Shown in pieces: positions 36,420 to 48,476 of a DNA stretch of 64,000 nt. This DNA comes from Limonium bicolor. Lineage: Eukaryota > Streptophyta > Magnoliopsida > Caryophyllales > Plumbaginaceae. A model generated the notes under the pieces. It had not been told where the DNA came from and made no database searches. It was given only the letters and a program-made list of their open reading frames with translations. Where the stretch lies: contig CM041777.1 of NCBI GenBank assembly GCA_023374045.1, forward strand, positions 465,773,827-465,837,826, written 5' to 3'. The position numbers and the translations under genes are program-made. Every line of letters starts with the position of its first letter. The stretch's first letter is position 1.

Positions 36420-39400
36420 TTAATTGGCTCGCTGCCTTTTAGATTTATGACTATTATCATCTTGTGTAACCCATTCTCCATCACAATGATCAAGTCTAAT
36501 GCAAATGTCATCTTCGTTATGTAGGTCCTCATCTTCATATACAATTGGTGCACATGCAGCTGATAAAAGATTTTCTTCTTCAAGAAATAAGTCATCTGTT
36601 CTACTCTTTGTGGGAAACACCAAAGACCACCGCTTGTCAAGTGTATCTGTGACATAAAATACTTGCTTTGCTTGTGAAGCAAATATGAATGGATCTTTTT
36701 TATGGCCTTCCCTATTTAGATCCACTAAAGTGTGACCTAAATCATCAACCCGAACGCCATTATTGTTATCCACCCACTTACACCTGAATAAAGGTTTTCT
36801 GAATTTTGTGTAATCTAGCTCCCATATGCTTGAAATGACACCAAAGTAATGCATGGGGGCATATATAGGATTTTTATCTTTAGCACTAGCTATGTGTAAT
36901 GCTTCAGCCACTAAAGTCACTCCACTATTTTGCATAGTGCTCTTATCATCTTGTGTCTTTGTGTAGAAAGTGTAGCCATTGATGAGATAGCTTTTAAAAG
37001 ACAAAACCTCCGAATTAGGACCTAGAGACAACCACTTTAACTCTTCCGAAACTGATTCATTTGAATGTTCATGCAACATAGTAACCTTTTTCTGCAACCA
37101 CTTAGCAAAAGATCGATTATGTTCCTCACATAACCACTTTTGACTTTGGCTCTTACCTGGGTGCATGGTAGTCAACTCCAACATGTGTTCCTCAACATAA
37201 GGTATAACCAAGTCAGTGTTGTGAAGGACATACAAGTGTGCTTTGTCTAAAAGGTCACGAGGTATGCGTACCAATTCATTACCCATGGCCCCTATCCCAT
37301 CAACTCTTCCACTATGTCGTGATTGTGGGATGCCTATGGCTTCAGCATTAGACAGATAATTGGATGAAAAATCAATAGCCTCCTCTACTAAATAACTCTC
37401 AACAATACATCCCTCTGGCCTATGCATATTTTTTACGTAACCTTTCAAATCTTCATGAACCGCTCAAAAGGATACATCCACCTTAGATAAACTGGCCCAC
37501 ACATTTTCACTTCTCTCACTAAGTGAACAGTCAAATGGACCATTATATCAAAAAATGAAGGTGGAAAATACATCTCAAGCTCACAAAGGGTAATGACTAA
37601 CTCACTTTGTAATATATCCAACTTCTCAGAGTCAACCACTTTTGAACACAATTGTCGGAAAAACAGACAAAACCTGGTGATAGTATATCTGACTCTCTTG
37701 GGCATAATGTTTCGTATGGCAGCTGGCAAAAAGTGATGGAGCAGAACATGACAATCATGTGATTTCAATCCCAACAATCTCAAATCTGACATTGATACAA
37801 GGTTGCTAATGTTTGATGAAAATCCCTCAGGAACCTTAACCCCTTTCATAAATTGACAAAATTCAGTTCTCTCATGTTTAGAAAGAGTATAACAAGCTGG
37901 GGGTAAGAATACACCACCATTCTCCTTCACCTACGTACGGGTGAAGCTTATCTCTAATGCCCATCTCAACATAGTCTAGTCTTGCATTAATTCCATCTTA
38001 ATGTTCCATGGAGACTTTCAAAGACATTTTTTTCAATATGCATCCCATCTAAACAATGTCTTACAAACAAGAACTTCCAATATGGAAGTTGAAAGAAAAT
38101 TGACTTTTTCTTCCAAGCACCTTTGGGTAGAGAAGCTTTATTTGTCTTTCCAAATTGGACATCTAAATGCTGAATTTTATCAAATATTTGTTGACCAGTC
38201 AAGGCTTTTGGAGCGGAGCTATGTTCAGTAGACCCATCAAATGCTTTTCTCTTCTTGTGAAAATGATGACTCTTAGGTAAAAACCTTCGATATCCGAGAT
38301 AAACAGTCTTCTTCCCATGCTTCAGTTGACAAAAGGATGTGTCCTCCATGCAAATAGGACATGCATAATGTCCATGAACACATAGCCAGACAAGTTACCA
38401 TATGCTGGAAAATCATTTATTGTACAAAATAACATTGCTCTCAACATGAAACGTTCTTCACGGTATGAATCATATATTTCAACACCACTGTCCCACAAGA
38501 TCTTCAAATCATCAATGAGTGGGGCCAAATAAACATCAATATCATTGCCAGGCTGCTTTGGACCAGAAATTAGAAGAGAAAGCATCATATACTTGTGTTT
38601 CATGCACAACTCAGGTGGAAGATTATAAATCACCAATATTACAGGCCATGTACTATGGTTGCCCGATTTGTGGGGGTTCACTCCATCGGCTGAAAGAGCT
38701 AGTCGTAAGTTTCTAGATTCAGCACCAAACTCAGGAAACTTCTCATCAATTACAGCCCATTGTGGAGAATCGGCAGGGTGTCTGAGCAACCCATCTGAAA
38801 CTCGCTCATCAACATGCAAAGTCAAGTTCTTAGCATCAGTTGGATTGCTAAACAGCCGTCTAAATCGAGGTATAATTGGAAAATACCATAGTACCTTCGA
38901 AGGGATGGTATCTCTTTTATATCGAGGAGCTTTGCATTTTGGATTAGGACATATTTTCAATGAAGCATACTCATTTCTGTACAAAACACAGTCATTAGGG
39001 CAAGCATGTATCTTCTCATGAGTCATACCTATGGAAGATAAGGCCTTTTTCGTCATAAGTGCGGCCAGGAAGCACATTATCCGGTGGGAGCAAGTCTTTA
39101 ATAAGAGCTAACAAGTTGGTGAAGCTCTTATCACTCCATCCATTTCCCGCCTTTAAGTTATATAGCTTGAGAGTGGCTGACAACTTGGTGAACTTTTTAC
39201 AACCGTTATAAAGGTTTCTCTGAGTCACTGATCAGGTTAGTAAACATTTCTGGGCAATCTCGAACTTCTTCTTCAAGATTTCGAGACATATCTTTCAACG
39301 TATCACCCTCAGGTTCCTCAAACACGTCAAACTCCTCAAATTGTTGACTATTACTTGCAACTCCCTAACTCTTTCTGTTTCACCATGGTACGTCCATCGA

Positions 39401-39662
39401 GTGTAACCACTATCGATTCCATGCATAAGCAAATGATCTTTGACTATGACAGCACTTAAGCAACTACCAAAACAACATTTCAAACAAGGACATACAATTT
39501 TGTTGTCCACTCTGCATGTTGAAGAGCAAACTTGATAAATTCCTTCACTCCAACTTTATATTCATCAGATCCCTTATCAGTAGTCATCCATCCCCGATTC
39601 ATCTTTTGTCTATCAATATGTATTAATGTTGTGTAGTTAGGATAGCAACATACACATGTCAT
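36420..39662 (-). pseudogene. TNPD-type CACTA transposase (Transposase_21), broken
   Basis: Sense order on minus: Transpos_assoc-like start (NRGWMTTDKGSDEY at about 39600, then CPCLKCCFG and HGIDSGYTRWTYHGE), a linker exon at 39228-39016, the Transposase_21 core at 39077-37987, DUF4218 (37930-37445) and DUF4216 (37448-36420). Core landmarks are IHACPNDCVLYRNEY, CPNPKC, LALSADGVNP, CTINDFPAYGNLSGY, YLGYRRFLP and DGMHIEKNV. DUF4218 has LKSHDCHVLLHHFLP, and DUF4216 has HYFGVISSIWELDY. The frame shifts at about 39500, 39050, 38340, 37960 and 37446. Some may be introns, but the shift at 37446 falls within a conserved segment and looks like a real one-base lesion. The protein normally binds and cuts the CACTA ends. 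Confidence 0.88.
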
Positions 39663-40424
39663 ATTGAACCATTATATTATAATTTGTTCATCTATAAGCT
39701 CTACATTCTAAAATAAGGAAAAATTGCAAGAAATAAGCATTTTAAGAATTCACGGAGACAAGGGTGCACAAGAAAGAAATTAACAATGAAAGAAAACAAG
39801 TAAACAAGGACAAAAATAGATGACAACTTAACACATGAAATATAGTATAAATTACATACATACCGTTGGTGAAAGAAACAATTCAGGAGCAACACGATTT
39901 GATGAGAAACAAGTCCAAGTAATCCTCAAAGAGAAGGTGCTAGTAATAATTTCAAATATCTTCAATTGAAGCCCTGTATATAATCAAACAAACAAAAAAG
40001 ACATTTTTCAAAAGCCTTCAAGGTGTGCTTAAGTAAACTAGGCTAGATATGCAGAATAATTATTGACAAATAAATCCAACTAGATTAAGCCAGGAGTCGT
40101 GAATCAACATAATACAAAAACCAATATTATATTATTGGACACTTAATACATAATCTAAGACGGACCTCTTGTATTTTACTTTTTTGTTATTTCTTGACTC
40201 TAATTTTACATTCGGATGACCAAGAAATGGCAACCAACTTCCATCTCCTGCAAAGAAAGAAACGACAACATCGATTTTTTTAGCATGTTCAACAGTTCAA
40301 CTGGAAGTAAACTATCCACTCTAACAGCCGTAGATATGAGATTCAACTGGAAGTAAACTATCCCTTGCAATAGCCAGTAAAATGCACACTACTACCAGAT
40401 GTATGACTGAACTCACTTTTTACC
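39663..40424. other. Non-coding 5' region of the CACTA element
   Basis: No family motif is seen. It lies upstream of the transposase in sense orientation and probably holds introns or the leader. Confidence 0.35.
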
Positions 40425-40505
40425 GACTAAAGGTAGACATTAACTAGAAACTAGATATACATTAGCTACACCTACAAACTACTTACATTTCTTTGGACAT
40501 TCATC
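40425..40505. repeat. Left arm of an 81-bp inverted repeat
   Basis: This matches the complement of 41928-42008 almost perfectly (GGTAGACATTAACTAGAAAC against GTTTCTAGTTAATGTCTACC). The arms flank the solo copia LTR about 1.4 kb apart. Confidence 0.85.
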
Positions 40506-40808
40506 TCTTGCCTTAGCTAGTACTACCTATACGCTGTATGTACAACCACCAATACATCTTTTGGATAGCACGACAACACTGATATAAGCATATATATTAA
40601 TTTCAAAGTACTAAATAAGAATAAATCATATCTTTTCTTAGAGGGTTTAATAGATAGAATCAAGAAAGGAATATTTAAATGTGATAACCTTGCTGATGAC
40701 AACTTGTCATAATGTCTTTTTACAAAACAAAAAAAATATTAAAGGATGACATATTACCGTTAAGTTCTGCAAAACACACCAGCAAGATTATATTGTCGAT
40801 TTGCATAC

Positions 40809-41629
40809 TGTTGGGACATCAGAGTGTTGTAGAGATAGCTTATCACCTCGACAGAGTCAATCATCCCTAGACAGACACAAAGAGTGAGACGCTTCAATAG
40901 AGTCCACGTAACTAAGAAGACTTCACAGACTCTCCCGTGCTGTTGCGAATAATAAGGAGTCAACTCGGGAATGCCTTAATCGCCACAACGGTCATGAAGT
41001 CTTCCCTCAACACCCGAAGATCGCGGCCCAAGTAATGAGACTACTCAAAGCCGTTGGAAGTTGCCCACTAAGTTAGTTTCGGTATTTTCGGAACTAACTC
41101 CTTCGACCTACCGTTGTATTAAGAGTATAAATAAGTTGTGTAATAGTCAGTTTGATGTGTGCTTTCATTGAGGATTATTTTAGAGCTTAGAGAGAGAAAG
41201 AGAATCGCTTTGTAAGCCAGAAAGAGAGAGAGAATACGTACCAAGTTAGTTTACGCTTTTAGATAGACTCTGCCTAGGAAGATCCTAGTTTCACTACGCT
41301 TACCATTGATCTGATTAGAAAGTGTGTTGGGTGAGTGAGTGAAAAACCGCTAAGTAGATCCTTTCTACTTAGTGGACATTTGTAAGTTGTTTTATTTGAC
41401 CAGGAAATGAAATAGCTTATTTGTGTATCTTGCTGAGTCCCACAGAGTCCTTCTCCCTTTTCATCGCTTCGCTTCAATTACCGCAAAAGTCTTCCGCACC
41501 CTTAAATTAATCAATTCGATTGAGTGCCTCTACATCACAGAGTGCTTCTCACTTACGAAGGCTGATTGAGTCAAACCAACTCTTAGACTCACACCTTTGG
41601 TTGGTTTGAGTTAGCCACCCGATCCTACA
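40809..41629 (+). mobile_element. Solo copia-type LTR (821 bp) inside the CACTA element
   Basis: It begins TGTTGGGACATC and ends GATCCTACA, and is flanked by the 5-bp repeat catac (40804-40808 and 41630-41634). A TATA-like TATAAATAAG lies near 41126, followed by a leader rich in GAGAGA. No internal domain is present. I call it copia-type from its size and termini. Confidence 0.85.
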
Positions 41630-41927
41630 CATACTACTCTTCTTTTTATTGACAGCTGGTGTAGGCTATTCACTCTCTTTAGTCCACATGTAGTCTTCAT
41701 TTTACATTTGTCATTACCTCTATAATTTTTTTAGCAGAAAAACAAACAGCTCACAATCAACTACAGAGATAAGAAGTTTTTACAACGTCAAAAGTCAGCT
41801 TATCTTCATCATGTCCATTATCTAGTATTGATACAAAATTTGGGAGCGTTTGGTTTGGATTAAAACAGATCCCATCTCTACCATGAAGGCCGTATCAACT
41901 ACTCCCGTCTGAAGTCCCTGGTCATTC

Positions 41928-42008
41928 GATGAATGTCCAAAGAAATGTAAGTAGTTTGTAGGTGTAGCTAATGTATATCTAGTTTCTAGTTAATGTCTAC
42001 CTCTAGTC
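41928..42008. repeat. Right arm of the 81-bp inverted repeat
   Basis: Complement of 40425-40505. The flanking sequences of the two arms do not continue the match. Confidence 0.85.
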
Positions 42009-42793
42009 TTTCAACTTATGAGTACTCAACCTGAAACTATCACCGCTAAATGCATCTGTTGTTAGACTATTATATATTCCACGCCAGATTTTAGTCTAGT
42101 CATATAATCATCTGTATACATAAAACCTCAGCAAGCAGAGGTCGAGAGTGTGATGAATTGTATTCATTCTTTCTTTCTCATTACAGTCAATACTATGTTC
42201 TTTCTCTACTACTATAGATTTGTTCTTTACAACAAATCTAACACCTCTGGACTGCCCAGAGGCCTTTCTCAACTTAGAAAAGAAGACTTGCTTCGTTCTT
42301 TTCCTCAGAACTTTAGCATCTTTAAAACGAGAAGGATTCAAGCCTCTCCCAGCATTTTGTGCCTTATTGACAGCATTAAACAGCTTCAATTCATGTTGGA
42401 TTTTTTTTTTCGGAGTATTACAGCAGAGTGAAGGATGTGATTTGGGGTTCACACAAGATGGAGGATGCTCAAGAAAACTGTGGGAAATCTGAAGATACAT
42501 ACACCATTGGGACAGTGGAAAAACACAGCTCTCAATTCATAATGGATTTTATGCAGAAATAAGTTCTACATGTTGTACAATTCACGTGAATGAAGCGAAG
42601 CTATGTAGAAGTCGCTAGAATGAATACTTCTGATTTGAAATTCTATCTACAACATAACTCACGGATGAAGGAAAATTAAATCAAGTTTTACTCAATCGAG
42701 AGTATAAAGACCGAGAACTATTGTTGACACAAATTTGTTTGAATCAAACCCTAAACCAAAATTGAAGCCCATGTCAAACCAAAATATACGTAC

Positions 42794-42922
42794 CTCAATT
42801 TTGCATGTTGGCAAATCTTCCCTCAATCGTTCAGCCAAAGTGTTTTCTTCTTTCTTAATAACCAGAGCTTTTACTTGTCGAGGGTTGCTATGCCAACTTT
42901 TAATTTCTAGTTTTCTACACAT
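42794..42922 (-). CDS. Candidate first exon near the CACTA 5' end
   Basis: An ATG at 42922 opens a hydrophilic 43-codon stretch (MCRKLEIKSWHSNPRQ) ending at a good splice donor, GAG|GTACGT, at 42794. I do not recognise the family. It could be the first exon of a CACTA gene, a captured host fragment, or chance. No convincing next exon was found. Confidence 0.2.
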
Positions 42923-43894
42923 GATTTAGTAAGGGGATGAGGCGGTTAACAAGGCGTGAATGAAATTTAATTTCCTGCACTGAACGGCCGTCTAAATAAT
43001 TATTTTCCGCACTGTGAGCGCAACCCCAAAATCCCTTGTAGTCTATCATATATTTCCTAGTTAGGATACAAAAGGTATAAGCATTTTTGTTAGGGGTATC
43101 ATTGTCTTTTGGTTTAAAATCTAAACAGAGAGGGCCGGAGATTTTATTTCTAGAAAAAACTGTTGTGTATGCTATAATTAAGATGACAAGTACATTAACT
43201 ATTGTCTAATAGGCTATTTATGCAACTAAAATACCATTAATGTATCAAACACAACATTAAAAAGGTAACCGTTGTCTTTGAAGTGTTGTCCTTAATTATT
43301 TCTGTAGTAGTGATGTCTTGATGTGTGAATGTTTGAATACCTGTTGTGTGTTTTAATTCCGTATTTACAGTTATGTTATAAGCATGTAAACGGTACAGCA
43401 TGAAACGAACCCCATGTTAATCAAGATGGCTAAAACGACCTAAGTGGCCTAAAGGGTCTAGGATCACATTTAGCATACCAGCATATAGTTTGCTGAGCCC
43501 CTTTTTGGGGCCAACACATTTCAGGACTTAATCGAGCTATGAAGCCGGAGTGCAGGCCTTTGGGGTAGTCAACGACGTTATTTATTTATTTATTGCACTT
43601 TCAGAATTAATTTATATGCAGTACGATGTAAACATTGGGATTACCTTAGATGCTCACTTACCTTGTGTATTAGTTTAAACTTAGGATGATATAGTATATA
43701 TCTCGTTCATCACTGCGGTTAATTATTGTCGATGTGCTGTTATGTTCCTTTTCTGCTTCTTTACTCGCATGGGTGAGTAATGGCATGTGACACCCGAGTG
43801 AGAGTTATTAGTTTTTAACTTCCGCTGTGAAACGTCTTTAATTATGCTACGAGGGTGATTATTACGCGTTTAATGTGAGGGGTGTTACAGTTAT

Positions 43895-44559
43895 GAATCG
43901 GGTTTATCCTTTATTCTTTTAATTTATTACCTCAGGTAACAACATATATTTTAGGTCATTTTTTCTATTATTTATGACCCTATTAATATACTTTATTTTA
44001 TCGTACATTTAGATACAAATAATCTATATATATTATGATTTTGTTTTTCTCATTTCCTTTAGAATTTTTTATAGGTTTAAGGTTTAATAGACCTCTTTTT
44101 TTTAACCTATATAAATATTTACTTAAATATATGATTAAGGCCAAAAATGCCTGTTCTCAATCTTATAAATATTTATATACATATATAGTTAAGGTTTAAT
44201 AAAGTCCTTATAAATCATAGGTATATTTATATAGTTCTTTAATTAACCATTAATAATCTCCTTAAATTAATAAATTATTTATTAATGTAGGTACATAATT
44301 ATGATTTATTTACATTTTAAATATTAGGGATATTTCAATCTCTCCATATAAATTCTCCCACTTAGTCCAAAATTTGTGTAAGGTTTAATAACCTTTTGGA
44401 CATTATTCATTTATTTATTAAAATATATTGGTGGTTATATAATTCCTTAACCAATTTAGGGCTCATCAGCCTTTATGATTCCCCACATAGTCCCTAATTA
44501 TATTTTATAAACTTTAGGGATATTTAAGTGGGAAACCACGGAAACAAAACCGTGCGGCC
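43895..44559. other. End of LTR copy 3 and short spacer before LTR copy 5
   Basis: AT-rich sequence with the word AAGGTTTAATA repeated near 44085, 44197 and 44383. GGGATATTTCA at 44337 looks like an LTR end, and a similar GGGATATTTAAG recurs near 44517. No coding signal. Confidence 0.4.
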
Positions 44560-46311
44560 TGTAACACCCCTCACAATAAACTCGTAATAATCACTCACGT
44601 AGCAGAATTAAAGACGTCTTACAGCGGAAGTTAAGCACTAACAATTCTCACTCGGGTGTCACATGCCATTACTCGCCCATGTGAGTAAAGAAGCAGAAAG
44701 AAATAATAATAAAATAATGACAATAATTAACCCAGTGATGAACGAGATATATACTACATTATCCTAAGTTTAAACTAATACATAAGGTAAGTGAGCATCT
44801 AAGGTAAACCCCATATTTACATCGTACTAAATATAAATTATTTATGAAGGTGCGATAAATAAATGACATCGTTGACTACCCCGCCCGCACTCCGGCTTCA
44901 TAGCTCGATCAAGTTCTGTAATGTGGTGTCATAAAGGCTCAGCCAACTGCTGGTATGCTAAATGTGATCCTAGACCCTTTAGGCCACTTAGGTCGTTTTA
45001 GCCATCTTGATTAACATGGGGTTCGTTTCATGTTGTACCGTTTACATGCTTATAATATAACTGTAAATACGAAATTAAAACACACAACAGGTATTCAAAC
45101 ATTAACACATCAAGACATCCTATTACGACCTTTATGATTGAATAATTAAATTCGAATCGACGGTAAGGTAAGAGTTAGCTGAAGTCCAGTTAGTCTCACT
45201 TGTTTATTTCCATTGCGTGAAGCCCCGCTTCCACAATCTCACATAAACATATGGGTGTCATGTTAAGGACAATTCCCGTTTAACCTCACACATTTAATAT
45301 TTTGGACAGTAGTCCAGTGCCATCTACAGTGGGTAGATAGACTCACTTATCTACAGTGGTAGATGTCCATTATGCCGAAGCCATGGTATGGTGCCAACGG
45401 TAGCACACTCCGACTAACGATCGTATCCGGCTCGTTAGATAAACAAGAGTAGACCCTAAGCGGGTGTTAGAACTCTAGTGATCACTATGCGCAACCTGCT
45501 GGAACGAATGCAGACCAGGATTTATTAAACATTGTTTCATTAATTATTTATCACACTCTCATAAGTTAGCGTATTTTAATTAGTCTCCTGGAGATTCAAT
45601 CTCGTTATTGGAGAGAACACATTTTTATTGGATGCCCTATCGGGTCTTACACGCAACCTAGAAGTCTGCTAGGTGATGTTCAAAGGTCGAGTCATCGCTC
45701 TAGAGATGGTTAATACCGGGTCTCTAAACTAAGTTCCTCACTTAGTGTGTTAGGAGTTGTTTACTCTCATAAGGTAGTATCCAGAGTCTCTCCCGAAAGC
45801 TCATACACAGTTAGGGTGATAATCAGTATCACATGTCCGAACGACGTACGTGCACAATTAATAAACGCTTTGGCGATTGGAAAACGTAAACACATACAAT
45901 CACATGCATAACATTATTTATCTGACATGAAAGCACACAGTTACGTCTGGAACCCAAGGAAACCCTCGGAGTTTTCATACCACACATTCACATACCGTAC
46001 ACCAACGAGCAAACTAGCAAAACGAGCGCACGTCTATCCTCTACGTTCCCGGAGTTTGAATCCCGTAGTCCGATCTACTTTTATGTATAACTGTTATCAG
46101 TATCCACGTTTTCGATTTATATTCTATCGTACGGTTTAACTTATGTATATGCATTGTTCAATGCCGTATTTCACTCACTACGTGGAGGTTATATTCCCGG
46201 TTGTCATGATAGCCGTCGCTGTTATTCGTCCTTCTATCATTACGTATTTTTACATTTACGTGTTTGAATATATATCTGTATTCATGTATGATCATAGATT
46301 CGTACATACGG
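44560..46311 (-). mobile_element. Giant LTR (copy 5), interrupted by the LARD element
   Basis: It begins TGTAACACCCCTCACAATAA and runs collinear with copy 3 (15212 onward) and with the complement of copy 4. Shared blocks include 'gcactccggcttca', 'atctacagtgggtagat', 'actaacgatcgtatccggct' and 'tctcctggagatt'. The LARD element is inserted at 46312 and the host sequence resumes at 60055. Where this LTR ends after that point is not clear. Confidence 0.75.
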
Positions 46312-48225
46312 TGTAACACCCCATCCAACAACAAATACATAACAACAATCTGCAGCGGAATACACAACTCTTCAAATAACTCAACTCGCTGGTGTTACAC
46401 GCCGTTAACCACCCACGTGGCTAACAAGGCTAATACATATACATTGTACCGGTCTGATGGGCTAAATTCCCGAGCGACTACACATTACTATCCCTTTCCA
46501 TTAACAACAACAACAACGTACAACTTTCACTATACCGAGTATTTATAAACTGGTGCCGACAACAATTTCGGTCTTACTACACCTACTGTATACATACACT
46601 TAAATGATTACCCATGTACAACGACTACCCGTCCTTCTCTCGAACGGCTTCCAGCACTTCGTACCTGAAATAGGAAAAGAAGAGAAAGGGTGGCCCCCAA
46701 GGGGCTCAGCACCTTTGCTGGTATGGTAATCCCGCAGCCCACGTGCTACCGGGCCACGCACAACTAATTGTCATCTTAGCATGCGGTTGATTATATCTAA
46801 ATCATGCATGTAACAGTAAACACACAACACATAACATTTCGCCTCAATGGGCTCAACAACGGATAATACATCCTTACTTAGTAAGTCACTCTTGGTATTC
46901 ATTATCCCTGGAGTGTTCCTCCTCTAATGGAGCTACTTCCTTAATAGACGACACTTACCCTTAAATCGGGTTATCCTTAAACGCCTCTTTTCTCAAACTG
47001 GGATTCATATCCATGATCCACATACTCCACATTTTACAACATATAACATACCATACACTCAACAACACTTTGCACGTTTCCACGTGCACAACATAACACC
47101 GCAATAGATATTGCATCACAACAAAGATACATAACATAACGGGAATGGTCCTCTTAGGAACCGACCCAAACATTACTAATACACTGGTGAGCCTAGAGAA
47201 TGTTGCCAGTCTCATGATAAGCTCGTTACATAACTCGTTACGTCTCGTTAAATGAACGGTTAACTTAACACAAGGTGTCTCGGATATAGTGATCCAAGCA
47301 CACCGAAACAAACATAACAATAGTATGCCCCTGTGGCCCGACGTGAGTCAGTAATAGCCTTGGTTAAGCTAAAGGGAAGGTTGGGAACCAAATTGGAAAA
47401 CAACCATAACATACGGAGAGGATCGAACCTGCTATGACAACGACCCCCATACTCACACGCGTGGCCGGAACAGACCGGACTCCTCACTCCCCCCGTTAGC
47501 ACTTGTCAGAAGTTCATCATTGAACTTAGTTAAACAATCACAATATTGGGTTAAGTCTTGTTAGACACACACAAGGGAAGGGAGAGTCATACATTCATAC
47601 ACCAACATCACACACAAACATCACATAACCAACTCACGCATAGCCGTGGTTAGAACGTCCCTTAAGTCGGAAACGTTGTTACCGGATACCGTTCTCCTAC
47701 GTTTACCTAATAGTGGTTAACTAGCCCTTCAAGCGCATTCGAGGTTACCGGTATCGGCACGAAAACATACAATAACAATAACGACTGTAAACTCGTTTCA
47801 TGATTTATCTCATAAACGTGGCAAACATACAGAAAAACACATTGGCATACAAGCCGGTGTAATCCGGTAGGACACAGGTTGCAAGAAAACCATACCTGTC
47901 ACCGGAGTCCACTTTACCACGTCCACTTATGTTCCTCGAGCAATTCTCGAACAACTGATAACATTACATGTACTTTTATTAACATCGGGGTAGCATGATT
48001 ATTTAATGTCTAATGCTTATAACTTCTCCCCGTTAACTTAGTTACATAGCTTAACATTTTTAACTTGTTTTACTCTCACATTCTAATACAACTTTTCACC
48101 CACTTAATTGTCATTAAAACTCACCTAACATGTCCTTAACAACCTTATAACATCATTACCTATCAATCCCCATCATTACACACCATTTCCATACCTTAAA
48201 AAAGTTTTGGCCCATACAACACCTT

Positions 48226-48476
48226 GTCCGAACTTGTGTCCGAACCTCCAAGTTCGGACGCAAGCCGCGACCTAATACTGAAAACCATACACACGTCCGA
48301 ACTTGTGTCCGGACTTCCCAAGTTCGGACACAGTTCGAGAGTAAATCCCAGATAGAAACAGTCACGTCCGAACTTGTGTCCGGACTTCCCAAGTTCGGAC
48401 ACAGTTCGAGAGTGGGAAAATCCTTTACCCAACAGAGCCTGTCCGAACTTCCATGTCCGGACGTTAGTTCGGACAC
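48226..48476. repeat. Four-unit hairpin array in the 3' LTR
   Basis: Units lie at 48226-48259, 48295-48331, 48366-48402 and 48441-48476. Each pairs GTCCGAACTTG with AAGTTCGGAC or a close variant, and spacing is 69-75 bp. The array lies about 1.5 kb downstream of the TATA box in sense direction, so it would be transcribed. Confidence 0.9.

Larger units (their letters stand above)
32089..43312 (-). mobile_element. Complete CACTA (En/Spm) DNA transposon, 11.2 kb
   Basis: The ends are CACTACTACAAAAATAG at 32089 and the complement of CACTACTACAGAAATAA at 43312, flanked by the 3-bp duplication atg (32086-32088 and 43313-43315). These are the hallmarks of CACTA elements. Subterminal regions hold many GACAACAGTT/AACTGTTGTC palindromes. 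Two genes lie on the minus strand: a TNPD-type transposase (39662-36420) and a TNPA-position gene ending in a Ulp1 protease (36312-33006). The region 39700-43150 holds a solo copia LTR and an inverted repeat. It is inserted in the solo giant LTR at 26251-43889. Confidence 0.95.
26251..43889 (+). mobile_element. Solo giant LTR (copy 4) carrying MITEs and a CACTA element
   Basis: It starts TGAAATATCCC at 26251 and ends GGGGTGTTACA at 43889, with the 5-bp direct repeat gttat on both sides (26246-26250 and 43890-43894). After subtracting the CACTA element and three MITEs the LTR itself is about 5.5 kb. The sense strand is plus. It has a promoter region (TATA at 27040) followed by a CT-rich leader. 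The end sections (about 30700-32088 and 43316-43889) match copies 1, 3 and 5. No internal domain is present, so it is a solo LTR. Confidence 0.85.
15212..44337 (-). mobile_element. Giant LTR (copy 3) in three pieces, hosting a LINE and a solo LTR
   Basis: It starts TGTAACACCCC at 15212. Proposed pieces are 15212 to about 17640, about 23175 to 26250, and 43895 to 44337, ending in GGGATATTTCA at 44337. Removing the LINE and the 26251-43889 insertion leaves about 5.9 kb, near the estimated size of the copy at 26251. Just beyond 44337 the minus strand reads AAGTGGGAGAATTT...GGAGAGAT, a plausible polypurine tract, so this would be a 3' LTR rather than a solo LTR. The 5 bp before 15212 (tctag) do not match those after 44337, which fits that view. 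Assignment of the middle piece is inference; the outer ends are directly visible. Confidence 0.5.

Noticed and set aside
42108..42500. Overlapping ORFs on both strands in the CACTA 5' region
   Set aside because: No recognised family, no splice sites linking them to the transposase; more likely chance ORFs.
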